Assembly: GCA_949285735.1 (NCBI GenBank)
Contig: CASEAQ010000006.1
Coordinates: 1 to 64,000, forward strand
Length of the DNA stretch: 64,000 bases
From: an uncultured Bacteroidales bacterium
Lineage (GTDB): Bacteria; Bacteroidota; Bacteroidia; Bacteroidales; Muribaculaceae
Direction of reading: 5' to 3'
Under the pieces are notes generated by a model, which was not told the origin of the DNA, ran no database searches, and worked only from the letters and a program-made list of their open reading frames with translations. Each line of letters opens with the position of its first letter. Position 1 is the first letter of the stretch. Made by a program: the position numbers and the translations under genes. Shown here in pieces: positions 47,845 to 57,502 of this stretch.

Positions 47845-49629
47845 TTATTCCATGCCATTTAAGGCAACTATTATAGGCATCGAAATACAGGAAAGATTTT
47901 CGATCTTCTGATGCAATTGCTTGTCAAAAGCGATTGCAAGAGCATGGTCAAGATTCTTCTTGTCTTTGAATGTTATATCTATATACAATCCTCGCTGTAG
48001 ATGCTTTTCGCCAGCCGCACCCTCAACAGCAATCCTATAAAATATGCGCTTAAATTCTTCTTTGCCAAACTCCAAGATGATTTCCTTTCGAATGAACGCT
48101 TCTATATCCTTACGAGTATATAAACGATCGTTGGTCAAAGTGTAATAACGCAACAATTCATAGCGAGAATCAGCACTGGCCTTATCGGTACCACCCACAG
48201 CCGACACAACAACAGCAACATCCTTCTCAAACAACGGCAGTTTCTTGTTCTCCATCATTTCACCCACACGGGGTGTATTTCCAATCTTGCCCAAAGTTGT
48301 CAGAAATGAAACTTTCGTAGATAATGTTGATGAATTTTGGTTCATGTTCTTCATCACATAAGTTCCGCTATCAAAGTTGAATTTGGCATTTTGCAGTCCT
48401 ACGCTTTTGCCAACCTTGTTAATTGCTTCACGTAACAGCTTTACCACCTCCCCATCTTTTATACCGTTGTATTCTATAAATGCATAATAGTCATCGATGA
48501 AATGGTTATACAAATTGCGAACATCTCTATACAAATCACCATTATTATAACATGATGCATCAAAATCACGAACTACAATATCTTCTGACAGCGATTCAAA
48601 ACCTTGCTTGAGCGAATTGCTACTTGTTTCAATTATTTGAAGGAAATATGAGTTATCCTGCTTTTGTAACTTGGCAATCGGAGCTGACGGCGTCAATGTA
48701 AGGCTGTTTTCATCAACGTTTACCACAGGAAACACATTGAGCACAACTGAGCAATCATCAGGAATCACATACCCGTCGGGAAACTCTACTTGCAACCATA
48801 TACTTTCATTCTTAAAACAATCAAGAGTCTCGCTTTCGAGCCAGTGCTGGAACACCCTTGGATAAATGCGAGGTTTGAATATATCACGATCAGAAATTGA
48901 ATCTGTAATATATACAAGAGTTCCATCATCAATACTCAGCAAATGATCCTTCCACCTATCAATCATAGAAAAAAACTTACCTGATGATTGCTGGGCATCA
49001 AACGGTTCCACCATTCTGATATTTTCCATATATGCCATTCCCGCAAACTCAAGAGACCTACTATCGGTTTCGACAGAAATACGCAACGGTGCAATACCAT
49101 TCGTTCCCCTTATCAAGATAGATACCCCATCCATACAGTTTATTTCTGCTTTAGTTTCAATTCCGACCCATAAAGCATTTTTTTTGCCCATATTTATGCT
49201 TTGGCTACCAGCATGGCAACTCAACCTTTGGGGAGTCAGTACATACAGACCCTGATAAGGAACAGCAAGAGTTCTAAACAACGGCACATAATTTATCGCT
49301 TGCCTTCCGCCTAACTTATAAGTGAACACAGCACCATTCCCTATTACGCCCACTTCCGACATTTTCTGTGATTTAAACCTCGGCGAGACCAGTGCTATTG
49401 CAGGAGTTGCAGAAATTTTTTCCACAGGAATGAACGCCTCGCAATACTTATCGATAATCTTATCTTCAAGCCCATCGACATAGTCTTGTATCTTTTGGCA
49501 CTCATGCAGCAGAGCCACAAGCATCATCTTTGCGACAGGATCGCCCAATTGAGTTCCATATTTGTTTGGAGATACACGCTTCAAATATTCAATTGATTCG
49601 TTAATCCTCTTTTCTATATCAATATCCAT
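47845..49629 (-). CDS. tssF: TssF-like baseplate protein
   Basis: This 594-residue protein has an N-terminus that follows the TssF plan: SIEYLKRVSPNKYG, then DPVAKMMLVALLHECQKIQD, YVDGLEDKIIDKYCEAFIPV and ATPAIALVSPRF, matching the conserved dP-LL-a-k-D-E-P-Pa-a pattern. TssF is a large wedge component of the T6SS baseplate. It follows the gp25/TssE-like gene by 2 bases. The C-terminal half (RYELLRYYTLTNDRLYTRKDI...) also fits a baseplate J-like fold. Bacteroidetes TssF proteins are diverged, so structural comparison would firm this up. Confidence 0.75.
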   Translation of the reverse strand: MDIDIEKRINESIEYLKRVSPNKYGTQLGDPVAKMMLVALLHECQKIQDYVDGLEDKIIDKYCEAFIPVEKISATPAIALVSPRFKSQKMSEVGVIGNGAVFTYKLGGRQAINYVPLFRTLAVPYQGLYVLTPQRLSCHAGSQSINMGKKNALWVGIETKAEINCMDGVSILIRGTNGIAPLRISVETDSRSLEFAGMAYMENIRMVEPFDAQQSSGKFFSMIDRWKDHLLSIDDGTLVYITDSISDRDIFKPRIYPRVFQHWLESETLDCFKNESIWLQVEFPDGYVIPDDCSVVLNVFPVVNVDENSLTLTPSAPIAKLQKQDNSYFLQIIETSSNSLKQGFESLSEDIVVRDFDASCYNNGDLYRDVRNLYNHFIDDYYAFIEYNGIKDGEVVKLLREAINKVGKSVGLQNAKFNFDSGTYVMKNMNQNSSTLSTKVSFLTTLGKIGNTPRVGEMMENKKLPLFEKDVAVVVSAVGGTDKASADSRYELLRYYTLTNDRLYTRKDIEAFIRKEIILEFGKEEFKRIFYRIAVEGAAGEKHLQRGLYIDITFKDKKNLDHALAIAFDKQLHQKIENLSCISMPIIVALNGME

Positions 49630-49631
49630 AT

Positions 49632-50141
49632 CTAAATATTTACTCTCTTGACTGTCGGCTCCATAAAGAACAACACACTTTTCTCATACGGTATGGCAGT
49701 ACCCAGATCGTCATCTAGCATTCCCACTACCTTGACAAAAATTTCATATTTGGACATTACATGTCGCCCCCCAATCCGAGCGGCATTAACGGGATTCAAT
49801 TCTATAGACACATCAATATGCTTTAACTGTGGCACATATGCCTCTATGCTTCTACAAATGCTTTCCTGACATTTTTTTTTCGTGGTGTCACTATACAACA
49901 AGTTACCATTCCTGCCAACCATCAAATTGCCTTTTCCAAAATCAAACGAATGGATATTTGAATACTCATGATTCCAATATTCAAATCCAAAATCGGGATC
50001 AGCATCAAAAGTGCCACGTGGCGTAAATACAATCAACTCCACAAGATTATCCAGTACTTTCACCAAATTTCCGACATTGCGTTTTACCGATATGTCATTT
50101 TCAGACACTCGGAACTCCAAAGGGGTATTTACATATTCCAT
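49632..50141 (-). CDS. tssE: gp25/TssE-like baseplate protein
   Basis: This 169-residue protein has a lysozyme-like gp25 fold signature: NVGNLVKVLDNLVELIVFTPRGTFDADPDFG, with later KKKCQESICRSIEAYVPQLKHIDVSIE. In phage T4 gp25 and TssE this core (including an EPR-type loop, here not exact) joins baseplate to sheath. Small size and position between TssK- and TssF-like genes agree. Confidence 0.8.
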   Translation of the reverse strand: MEYVNTPLEFRVSENDISVKRNVGNLVKVLDNLVELIVFTPRGTFDADPDFGFEYWNHEYSNIHSFDFGKGNLMVGRNGNLLYSDTTKKKCQESICRSIEAYVPQLKHIDVSIELNPVNAARIGGRHVMSKYEIFVKVVGMLDDDLGTAIPYEKSVLFFMEPTVKRVNI

Positions 50142-50150
50142 AACAGTTCC

Positions 50151-51128
50151 TTATATCTCACGCCCATTCCAACCTCGTCGCTTAGGTTGCGGTTGGGGAA
50201 GCTGCTCTATTTTGGGCTTCTCGGGTTGGACTGTTTTTATCTCGTTAAAAGCATCTATCTTGGTATTTATCGACTTACAGAGTCCTATTCCTTCTTTTAT
50301 TTTGTTCCATGCTTCTTTATAATTAAAAGGAGTACCAACAAAATTTTTGAACAATTCCGGCTCACCGAGGCTCAAATGCTCATCTAAAGCACAGGCACAC
50401 ACGAATGCGCTAACGCACTTTTGCACATTTCCCAAAAAAGACATCGGAGTCATAATGTCAACCTCCTTGTCAATCGTTATTGCCAACTGCTGAACAACAG
50501 GCCAAAACACCCCGATTGCCACCTTACAATCCGATTCTATACTCCGTTCCAATTTTTCGCTGATAGAATGCAATATACTTGCAAATTGTTTCAGTTGCTC
50601 TACATAATACTGATGGGCAGTGACATACAGGCATGGGGGGACAAAATCCACATCATCTACCCTCCAACCATATTCATTCACCAATCTTGCTATAGGCAAG
50701 GAATTATCTGGAAGCGGCAAGTTCTCTGGCACCAAGCTAAAAGTATAGACGGGTTCACAATAACCATCATTGGTATCATGCCACTCATCGTCCTTTGCTG
50801 TCACCACAAGAAGCAGTCGAGAAACATCAACGTCTGGAATAGCGACTCTCGTGTCAAACGTATTTGAATACAATGTGTCATACTCCAAGTCGATAAGTCG
50901 TCCACCCTTAGCTATTGCCAAGCAATCGATTGCCTCAACATCTACAAAATTTTTATTGGCACTCAACGAAATACAAAATTTTCGAGAAGGAGAAGGAAAT
51001 AACCCGAAACGTCCGGCAGCCGCAAGTTCAAATGCACTGTCAACGAAATGATACACACAAGCATCCGATGCTGTCAAAATTTCATCGGTGAGCCTCATGC
51101 CTTTTTTCCAAGAAATCCTTTTCGTCAT
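50151..51128 (-). CDS. tssK: TssK-like baseplate protein
   Basis: The protein has 325 residues, shorter than proteobacterial TssK (about 440). The opening ISWKKGMRLTDEILTASD matches the conserved W-GM-L-p-hf start. LPIARLVNEYGWRVDDVDFV followed by PPCLYVTAH matches the PIArl...v-D-fiPPcl- segment. TssK links the baseplate to the membrane complex. The C-terminal receptor-binding domain seems reduced and ends in a Pro/Lys/Arg-rich tail (QPEKPKIEQLPQPQPKRRGW), which may bind another partner. Confidence 0.75.
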   Translation of the reverse strand: MTKRISWKKGMRLTDEILTASDACVYHFVDSAFELAAAGRFGLFPSPSRKFCISLSANKNFVDVEAIDCLAIAKGGRLIDLEYDTLYSNTFDTRVAIPDVDVSRLLLVVTAKDDEWHDTNDGYCEPVYTFSLVPENLPLPDNSLPIARLVNEYGWRVDDVDFVPPCLYVTAHQYYVEQLKQFASILHSISEKLERSIESDCKVAIGVFWPVVQQLAITIDKEVDIMTPMSFLGNVQKCVSAFVCACALDEHLSLGEPELFKNFVGTPFNYKEAWNKIKEGIGLCKSINTKIDAFNEIKTVQPEKPKIEQLPQPQPKRRGWNGREI

Positions 51129-51134
51129 ATCAGT

Positions 51135-52028
51135 CTATAAATTTGTGTTATAATTTAAATAATTGTAGGTTATTGTGTCGGACAAACGGAGACAAGGCCC
51201 GTCACATTCTATATCAAAACGTATTGACTCCTCAATCGAAATGAAATAATCTTGTACAAAAAGCCGAAATACTTCCACTTCATTGACAAAGGAGAGAAAA
51301 TGCTCGTTACAATCATCATCCGGCCAATAACGGATAACATAAGTTATGACATTCTCGCAAAATTCATTCCCCACAAACACATCTGGCAATTTTCCGCCCT
51401 CGCCGTCGTCATAACGCGGATCTTCATCAACAAACCGACTACCATATACCCGTTTTTCGACAACTAAATCTTCGGCGAAAAATATTTTCCTCAGCATCAG
51501 TGTCAATAACGTTGAATCACCCCTGATGTCCTTACACTTAGGCAGAAATGGCATAGCCCTCTTTACAAACCTATTCTCTTTCTGCTCCACAGCCATATCA
51601 TCACCTAAGATGTCTTGAACAACCGCATTGTCGGCGGTAAGACTGTTTACCCTGTGTCGCACCTTGGCACGCATTCCAAGCAAAATAAGGTCATATGGTT
51701 CAAAAAACCGCCGGGCATCCTTCTGTTCTTGCTCTTGCTTTTGACACTCTTCGCCAAATCGTTCTTTCCATTCGCGTTCGGGGATATTATCAAACCGATT
51801 CACTGGATGGAACATAAACTCAGGTAGCATATCATACAGACCATTTCGACCTATATGCAACAACATTCGTCCATCAACAAGTTCTTCTTGCTCAATCACA
51901 TCATTATAGGCACTTCGCTTATGCACACCCTCGATAGACAATTTACAGGAATCTTCGGGCAAATAATGCAACAATTCTTCTACATTCAAATCACTCGGTA
52001 ACAAATGCAAGAACATATTATAAGTCAA
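51135..52028 (-). CDS. TssG-like baseplate protein (tentative)
   Basis: The protein has 297 residues. Central text DGRMLLHIGRNGLYDMLPEF followed by MFHPVNRF resembles the conserved L-rNG-yd-LPe-lFhp stretch of Bacteroidetes TssG. The acidic middle (QEQEQKDARRFFEPYDLIL) and a C-terminal beta-rich region complete it. Its place with tssK-, tssE- and tssF-like genes supports the call, since TssF2-TssG-TssK form the wedge. The evidence is short, so confidence is moderate. It overlaps the E1 gene by 11 bases. Confidence 0.55.
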   Translation of the reverse strand: MTYNMFLHLLPSDLNVEELLHYLPEDSCKLSIEGVHKRSAYNDVIEQEELVDGRMLLHIGRNGLYDMLPEFMFHPVNRFDNIPEREWKERFGEECQKQEQEQKDARRFFEPYDLILLGMRAKVRHRVNSLTADNAVVQDILGDDMAVEQKENRFVKRAMPFLPKCKDIRGDSTLLTLMLRKIFFAEDLVVEKRVYGSRFVDEDPRYDDGEGGKLPDVFVGNEFCENVITYVIRYWPDDDCNEHFLSFVNEVEVFRLFVQDYFISIEESIRFDIECDGPCLRLSDTITYNYLNYNTNL

Positions 52029-53235
52029 ATAGTGAACGGTCTTGCGATAGCTCTACATAAAACAATCCTTTATCGGTAGAAACCTGTATCACATCACACA
52101 ACGGAATTCCTACCTGCAACAAAGTCATATCCATATAAGGGAATTCATCATCGATATTTTCAATGAACACCTTATGGAAAAGCGTCCTGTAACTTAAACT
52201 GCGAATCTCATCGTTACTCTTGACAAAATCCTCCAATTTCGACTCTGGTACTCTGGCGAGAAATTCTTTTTCGGGAGTATCGGATATGATTTTGTCCACA
52301 AAACGATTATTGCACATGTTTATTTCAACAGCGTTCACTCCCAACACCTGCTTCAACGCCAAAAGCACATCACCTACCGAATGAGTAGCCGACAAGTTCC
52401 TACACTCTACAATATTGTTCCATATTGCATGGGCTGGACAAGAATGCTTCCATGATGAATACTTATATATATTCACTTTATTTGTCAATCCTTCATAACG
52501 AAGCATCTTTCCTTGAAGTGTAGTAAATGGAACTTCCCCGTTGTTTTCACCACAAACACCAAGATGTATCACCTTCATAGCTTCTTGCACCTGCATGGCT
52601 CCTATGATTGAAGCACTGATAGGTGTCGTCGCAACACGTCCAGCATTGCCCTGCACGCGCATTACATCGGCACAGCCTGTGCGGAGCATTATATAATTAA
52701 ATTCCTCTCGCGACAAGCCACACTCATAACAACTGATACCTGGCGTATAAACCCTCACCGCACCTGTCATGTTTTCAATGCTTCCATCAATCCACGTCTT
52801 TCCAGCCCTCATTGACAACCGATTCAGAAGATAACGCGCAATGCGGCTGTCAAGGCAACCTATCACCACATCGACAGAACGGTATATGCCAAAACCGACA
52901 TCGGCAGACAAGTCTCCAACTATTGGTGTGACTTTTATTTGCGGATTAATCTCCATTGCTCGTTTAGCAACCACATCGGCCTTATAAGAATGATTGAAGG
53001 CATCCTCCTCCCTAAACAGTACCGACCGCGTAAGGTTTGTTATCTCTATTTTATCAAAATCGACCACGTAAATATGCCCAACACCAAACAATGCCAAGTT
53101 CTTGACAACTTCATTTCCCAAAGCTCCAGCACCTGCCACAAGTACACGGGCATTTTTCACCGTATCTTTCTTGAACCATGAAAGCAACGTGAAAACACCT
53201 TCGCCCCATTCATAACTCTTTATATTGTCCTGCAT
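52018..53235 (-). CDS. E1-like ubiquitin-activating enzyme (ThiF/MoeB/E1 superfamily)
   Basis: This 405-residue protein activates a ubiquitin-like partner by adenylation. The nucleotide-binding Rossmann motif is VLVAGAGALGNEVVKNL (GxGxxG 35-40). VVDFDKIEITNLTR supplies the Asp and Asn/Arg of the E1 DxDxIExxNLxR motif. A Cys in the crossover region (RTGCADVMRVQGN, Cys188) is the candidate thioester Cys, before TTPISASIIGAMQVQEAMK. CYEC (169, 172) with HSCPAH (266) and Cys278 could bind zinc. The last 90 or so residues include MTLLQVGIPLCDVIQV, similar to the end of the nearby ubiquitin-like protein, so a ubiquitin-fold domain is possible. Overlap with the TssG-like gene ties it to the machine. 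Confidence 0.93.
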   Translation of the reverse strand: MQDNIKSYEWGEGVFTLLSWFKKDTVKNARVLVAGAGALGNEVVKNLALFGVGHIYVVDFDKIEITNLTRSVLFREEDAFNHSYKADVVAKRAMEINPQIKVTPIVGDLSADVGFGIYRSVDVVIGCLDSRIARYLLNRLSMRAGKTWIDGSIENMTGAVRVYTPGISCYECGLSREEFNYIMLRTGCADVMRVQGNAGRVATTPISASIIGAMQVQEAMKVIHLGVCGENNGEVPFTTLQGKMLRYEGLTNKVNIYKYSSWKHSCPAHAIWNNIVECRNLSATHSVGDVLLALKQVLGVNAVEINMCNNRFVDKIISDTPEKEFLARVPESKLEDFVKSNDEIRSLSYRTLFHKVFIENIDDEFPYMDMTLLQVGIPLCDVIQVSTDKGLFYVELSQDRSLFDL

Positions 53236-53282
53236 GTTCCTGAATAATCTTTTTCGTTAAAATTCTACCACACACGTCGCAA

Positions 53283-55703
53283 CTAATTTGTTTCGACATA
53301 TTGAAAAATGGTATCGCCAATCTTGAACATATCACCATTGGATAGAACCGTAAGTCCACTTACAGGCAATTCCACACGAGAATTGAAAATAACACCTCTT
53401 GCCATAGGTTTAAGCACAGGCAGATGCTTACCATGGTCTATGAATAGTTGAGCATGTTCTTTTGCAACCTTGTTGCTCTTTTCCCAGTTCATTTGTATCT
53501 CACAATCGCGGGTCATGCCTATCGACACCTTATTGCCTCCCCCCGTAGCATTCATCCATTTGTGGATAGGAATGCGCGTTCCTGCTTTTACGCCATTTTG
53601 GATATCAAGAAAATACTTCTCGGCAATCATTCTCACCGTTACCAGCGAGACACCAAGCCCGCCACCGTATATGACAAAATTTAGCAACATTGAAACCCAA
53701 CCATTCTGGTCGCTCATCTGACTTGTACAATAAAGCACCACAAAACCAATCAAAGCCGAACATACACCTCCCATCATTGCACTTTTTACTGGAATTGTTG
53801 ACTTTATAGTCAACGCCAACGAAACGCAAATAGAGAACATCAAGTAGCCAGGCAATGAACAATACCATGGAATATAGGTAGTGCCAATTACCGACAACAA
53901 CAGACACAATATACTTGCTCCGATAGCAAATGATGCCATTCCTATAATACCTGTCAACAACGAAAGAAGAAATATCTTAACATAGACTTTCATATCCTTT
54001 TTTCGATATTCATCATTATAACGGAATATAAACGACAAAAAGAACCCCAAAAGAAGTCCTATGGTGAGGAAAGCCGATGTCTTGCTTGCACAATCGGGTA
54101 TGAGACTGCCTTGTTGCCCATCAGCCGACAAAAACAAGCCAACCATTCTATACGCAAGCGAGTCGAATATCCCTTGTCCGCATAATTCATATATAACCCA
54201 GCTGACAAAACCAGCCATGATTCCAGAAATTGATTGGTAACAATCTCTAAATGATTTCAATGAAAGCAATTCGCTCCAATCTACATGTTCCTGAATGCCC
54301 GTATTGCAGTTTTGACCATATTCACTGCATTTATATCCATTCTGCTGCCAACAATGAACGTGCATAACGTGGTTGCATTTCTTAACCACATATTCTCCTG
54401 GCAGAATATCTTGACAACAATAATGGCATATGCGACGCTTCACATTGTGCTCTGGAACATATTTCTTGTAATATCTCCACTCAAACTCCTTCGACTTCCA
54501 AAATGGCACCGCCACCTTAGCTGCAAAGAAAAACAGAACTATCACCAACAATGTCACCAGCACAGCATAGAACAACTTCAACAAAGTATCTGCGGCACCT
54601 TCAGCCCTTATTGGCCAAGGGCGTTCTGCAGTACCTATCGAATATTCTCCCTTCCCACACATCTTGCCATTCCACAAAGCCGAATATGTGACAGTCTTTG
54701 AGTACACTTTCGACTCGGGCACACGATAAGTGAACGAGAAGTCATAAGACGCATCATCAACCACCTCCCTGAACCCCCGCAGCACTTCGCCAATGTTGCC
54801 AGAAGGCAAATAACGTCCTTTCCTGTCTGCCAATGTCCTGCCAGCAACATCCTTAGGCTCGCACACGCCTTTCAATGTCATCTCAATATCAGGATCTTCC
54901 CCGTGCTCAGTGTAATACAAAGCAGTAACCTTTGGAACTACGTGAGACAACACGCTCTGGTAATCGGTAACTTCAACAAACGAAATAGCCTCATCATCGG
55001 GTCGGCTCGTTCCTTCTGTGAATATTATCAATATATTCTTGTCGCGATTCGATACAGCCCTTTGAGCTATTTCAGGAACCTTGAGATAGCCCATTTGCAC
55101 TTTAGCAGAATCCTCATACTCACCTTTGACAGAACTGAACTCAGTGAGTTTGGCATACAATGCACTATAAAACACCTTGCCATCGGAATGCGTAAGGAAT
55201 TTCTCCCTCATCCCGCGGTAATTCTCTTTAGTCACCACCACGCTTGGAGACACTTCTTCGCCAAAGAATGACAAATAAACACAACTATCTGGAGCATTCT
55301 CCACAAGCTGATATATAGCTCCATATATCTGCTCTTTCCCTTGCACTGGTATGCTTAAATCAACCAGCACTGAAAAAGTGTAACTCGCAGGAATGCGCTG
55401 CTTATAGCTTACCGCCTCTATTGTAACTCTATCTTGAGGTATGGTAAAATTATCTTCTTCCATCGTAAGGCTATTGCGTATATCCTCGATTGAGGCATTT
55501 TTAACACGGTTGCCATAGGAATCAAGCACATTGAAAAACAACGAAATACTATCCTTCCCTGCTTTATATTCATACTTGCGGTCACAAAATTGTATTTCGG
55601 CTACTGCATCTGCTGGCAACTGCGAATATAAGGTCTGCCCAAATCCAAAGGCAAAAACCATCATCAGCAAAACCCTCTCGATTAACGTTTTCGACGTGTC
55701 CAT
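53283..55703 (-). CDS. Membrane protein joining VWA-like, RING-H2-like and FHA regions
   Basis: This 806-residue protein has an N-terminal signal or membrane segment, then residues about 85-330, a von Willebrand A-like domain outside (YTFSVLVDLSIPVQGKEQIY; the MIDAS is incomplete). A membrane helix at about 374-398 leads to a Cys/His cluster at 425-466: C-x2-C-x13-C-x-H-x2-H-x2-C-x7-C-x6-C, close to a RING-H2 finger. About six membrane helices follow (490-693). The C-terminus (about 724-806) is an FHA domain (VSIGMTRDCEI, KEHAQLFIDH, LSNGDMFKIGDTIF). It may be the E3 and phosphothreonine reader of the locus. The start at 55703 overlaps the JAMM gene by 22 bases. Confidence 0.75.
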   Translation of the reverse strand: MDTSKTLIERVLLMMVFAFGFGQTLYSQLPADAVAEIQFCDRKYEYKAGKDSISLFFNVLDSYGNRVKNASIEDIRNSLTMEEDNFTIPQDRVTIEAVSYKQRIPASYTFSVLVDLSIPVQGKEQIYGAIYQLVENAPDSCVYLSFFGEEVSPSVVVTKENYRGMREKFLTHSDGKVFYSALYAKLTEFSSVKGEYEDSAKVQMGYLKVPEIAQRAVSNRDKNILIIFTEGTSRPDDEAISFVEVTDYQSVLSHVVPKVTALYYTEHGEDPDIEMTLKGVCEPKDVAGRTLADRKGRYLPSGNIGEVLRGFREVVDDASYDFSFTYRVPESKVYSKTVTYSALWNGKMCGKGEYSIGTAERPWPIRAEGAADTLLKLFYAVLVTLLVIVLFFFAAKVAVPFWKSKEFEWRYYKKYVPEHNVKRRICHYCCQDILPGEYVVKKCNHVMHVHCWQQNGYKCSEYGQNCNTGIQEHVDWSELLSLKSFRDCYQSISGIMAGFVSWVIYELCGQGIFDSLAYRMVGLFLSADGQQGSLIPDCASKTSAFLTIGLLLGFFLSFIFRYNDEYRKKDMKVYVKIFLLSLLTGIIGMASFAIGASILCLLLSVIGTTYIPWYCSLPGYLMFSICVSLALTIKSTIPVKSAMMGGVCSALIGFVVLYCTSQMSDQNGWVSMLLNFVIYGGGLGVSLVTVRMIAEKYFLDIQNGVKAGTRIPIHKWMNATGGGNKVSIGMTRDCEIQMNWEKSNKVAKEHAQLFIDHGKHLPVLKPMARGVIFNSRVELPVSGLTVLSNGDMFKIGDTIFQYVETN

Positions 55704-57496
55704 ATTTTTAAATTTTCCAATTTTTCTTCTCCGTAATATTTTTCGTCCACACACAAGTTGTCGTTATTAAGCGGTATAGCAGTGAGCATCCCATCAGAAG
55801 TGCTATAGAACAACACGAATTTAAAACCCACGTAATTGGCAATATACTTGCGTATCGTTGGTATACTGCAATGCGTTCCTATCAAGAAACCTCCAATCAA
55901 GTCATTGTCGGGCATTGAATCTGTTTTGGATATAGCATTGACGACATATTCTGTTTTTCCCATATTCCTATATGCGAAACCATACGCCCGACCAACGAGA
56001 CCCGTCTCCATTCCCATTGTCAACGACCCCATATCAATAATCGAGCCGTTGCTCAACTCCACACCATAGCAACTTGCAAGACGATTCTCGGCATTGCCAA
56101 GTATGTTATAATGGTCTTCTGGCTTAAACGAATAACGGTCGCTCTCGACCGCCCATTTATAAAGCTCCTCGAGCGAATACATTTTCTTCAAATCGCCTTT
56201 AGAATTTATCGACATATCGTGCCTGAAAGTAAAAATCCCCATTTCTTGTTGGGGGGTCAGTATATCTATCACGATAGCCGTCAAGAACTTGGGATGTGTA
56301 GGATGTTTCAATTGCATTTGCACATTGCTGTCCGAATTGCTAAAAAACACTCCCAAACCTGGGTGAGAATGCACCCAGCATGTCAAATCATACTGCAAAT
56401 CTGACTCTCGCCGCAATTTTCGCAACATTTCAGCAACCTTCAATTTTATCTTGCCACCGAAATTAAGTTCATACTCCTGGAACACAGCATCGTCGCCCGG
56501 ACGCACGATGTGTTCGAGTGAAACATAATACTCGTCGCTCTGGTCATCATAAACCCATCGACCAAGAACCATACAGCCATCCTCCTTCGGATTCCCTGGA
56601 TTACGCAAATCTTCGGCATACATATTATAAATATCCTTGACACAGGTATTCTTTATATAAATACGCCTAACTGCCGAATCGTCACAAAATTCAGCACACT
56701 CTATTTGCATATAATTTTTGTCATCAACCACATCTTCAAGACTTTGCCGTTTCAATATCGAAGTAGTCTTACGCCGCACAACAATCGCAGGCTCTCCTGC
56801 AGACAATCGCCCGTCGCCTTGCAACACCAATTGCTTGCGCTTCTTTCTGCCCCTTTGGGCGTACACCATCCACACAATAAGCAATATCAATACTACAACG
56901 ATTATACATATATTGATAATGCCTATATTATCGAGTTTACTAAAATCCCACGCACTTTTGGTTGAAACCTGCTCCATTGCGAGACCAAGACCATTAAGGT
57001 ATTTTTCCCTCTCGACAACACGGCTATCCAACAAAGCCTTCATTTGATCGTAATACAAGTCTGAATAGGCTACCCCATACCTGCTGCCCATATAGTCCAA
57101 ATACTCTGTCACAATAATATGGTTGCCTATTTGCTTGTAGTAAGTAGTGGTATCAAGCTCATTCTTCAAGAACTCGTTCAAATGCCTGTCGGCTATATAA
57201 GACTCCTTGTCCGACCAATTGCGCAAGCATTCTATATGGACATCAATTTGAGACTTAAACAACCGCATTGAACTTTCTGAAAAATATCCAGATGCTTCTA
57301 CGCCACTCTTGAAAGCATCCATTATTACATCAGCGTCAATTTTTGCCTTTTCTGGAAGTCTTGGCTTCTGCAACCCCACTACATAACCCTCAGAATACAC
57401 CGCATCTTGTATGTAGTCACCGTACTGTGCATGCATGGCAATATTTCCCATCAGGCACAGAAACAACAAACACATCCTTGTTGAAAATTTCATCAT
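55682..57496 (-). CDS. Membrane-anchored JAMM/MPN metallopeptidase (deubiquitinase-like)
   Basis: This 604-residue protein has a signal peptide (residues 1-23), a helical outer domain (about 24-185), one membrane helix (about 192-213) and a cytoplasmic JAMM domain. The zinc motif is HSHPGLGVFFSNSD, giving H376, H378 and D389 (H-x-H-x10-D), with E305 in KEDGCMVLGRWV as the likely catalytic Glu. A further 150-residue region follows (GGFLIGTHCSIPTIRKYI), perhaps a second, inactive MPN-like unit. Such peptidases cleave isopeptide bonds to ubiquitin-like proteins. It lies in the same operon as the UBL, E2 and E1 genes. Confidence 0.9.
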   Translation of the reverse strand: MMKFSTRMCLLFLCLMGNIAMHAQYGDYIQDAVYSEGYVVGLQKPRLPEKAKIDADVIMDAFKSGVEASGYFSESSMRLFKSQIDVHIECLRNWSDKESYIADRHLNEFLKNELDTTTYYKQIGNHIIVTEYLDYMGSRYGVAYSDLYYDQMKALLDSRVVEREKYLNGLGLAMEQVSTKSAWDFSKLDNIGIINICIIVVVLILLIVWMVYAQRGRKKRKQLVLQGDGRLSAGEPAIVVRRKTTSILKRQSLEDVVDDKNYMQIECAEFCDDSAVRRIYIKNTCVKDIYNMYAEDLRNPGNPKEDGCMVLGRWVYDDQSDEYYVSLEHIVRPGDDAVFQEYELNFGGKIKLKVAEMLRKLRRESDLQYDLTCWVHSHPGLGVFFSNSDSNVQMQLKHPTHPKFLTAIVIDILTPQQEMGIFTFRHDMSINSKGDLKKMYSLEELYKWAVESDRYSFKPEDHYNILGNAENRLASCYGVELSNGSIIDMGSLTMGMETGLVGRAYGFAYRNMGKTEYVVNAISKTDSMPDNDLIGGFLIGTHCSIPTIRKYIANYVGFKFVLFYSTSDGMLTAIPLNNDNLCVDEKYYGEEKLENLKIWTRRKR

Positions 57497-57502
57497 AATT
57501 GT

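Noticed and set aside
47845..51128. Prophage tail baseplate
   Set aside because: No capsid, terminase, portal or lysis genes are seen, and the TssK-like and TssF-like proteins with a DUF4280 tip fit T6SS better. An extracellular contractile system is not fully excluded because sheath and tube genes lie outside the window.
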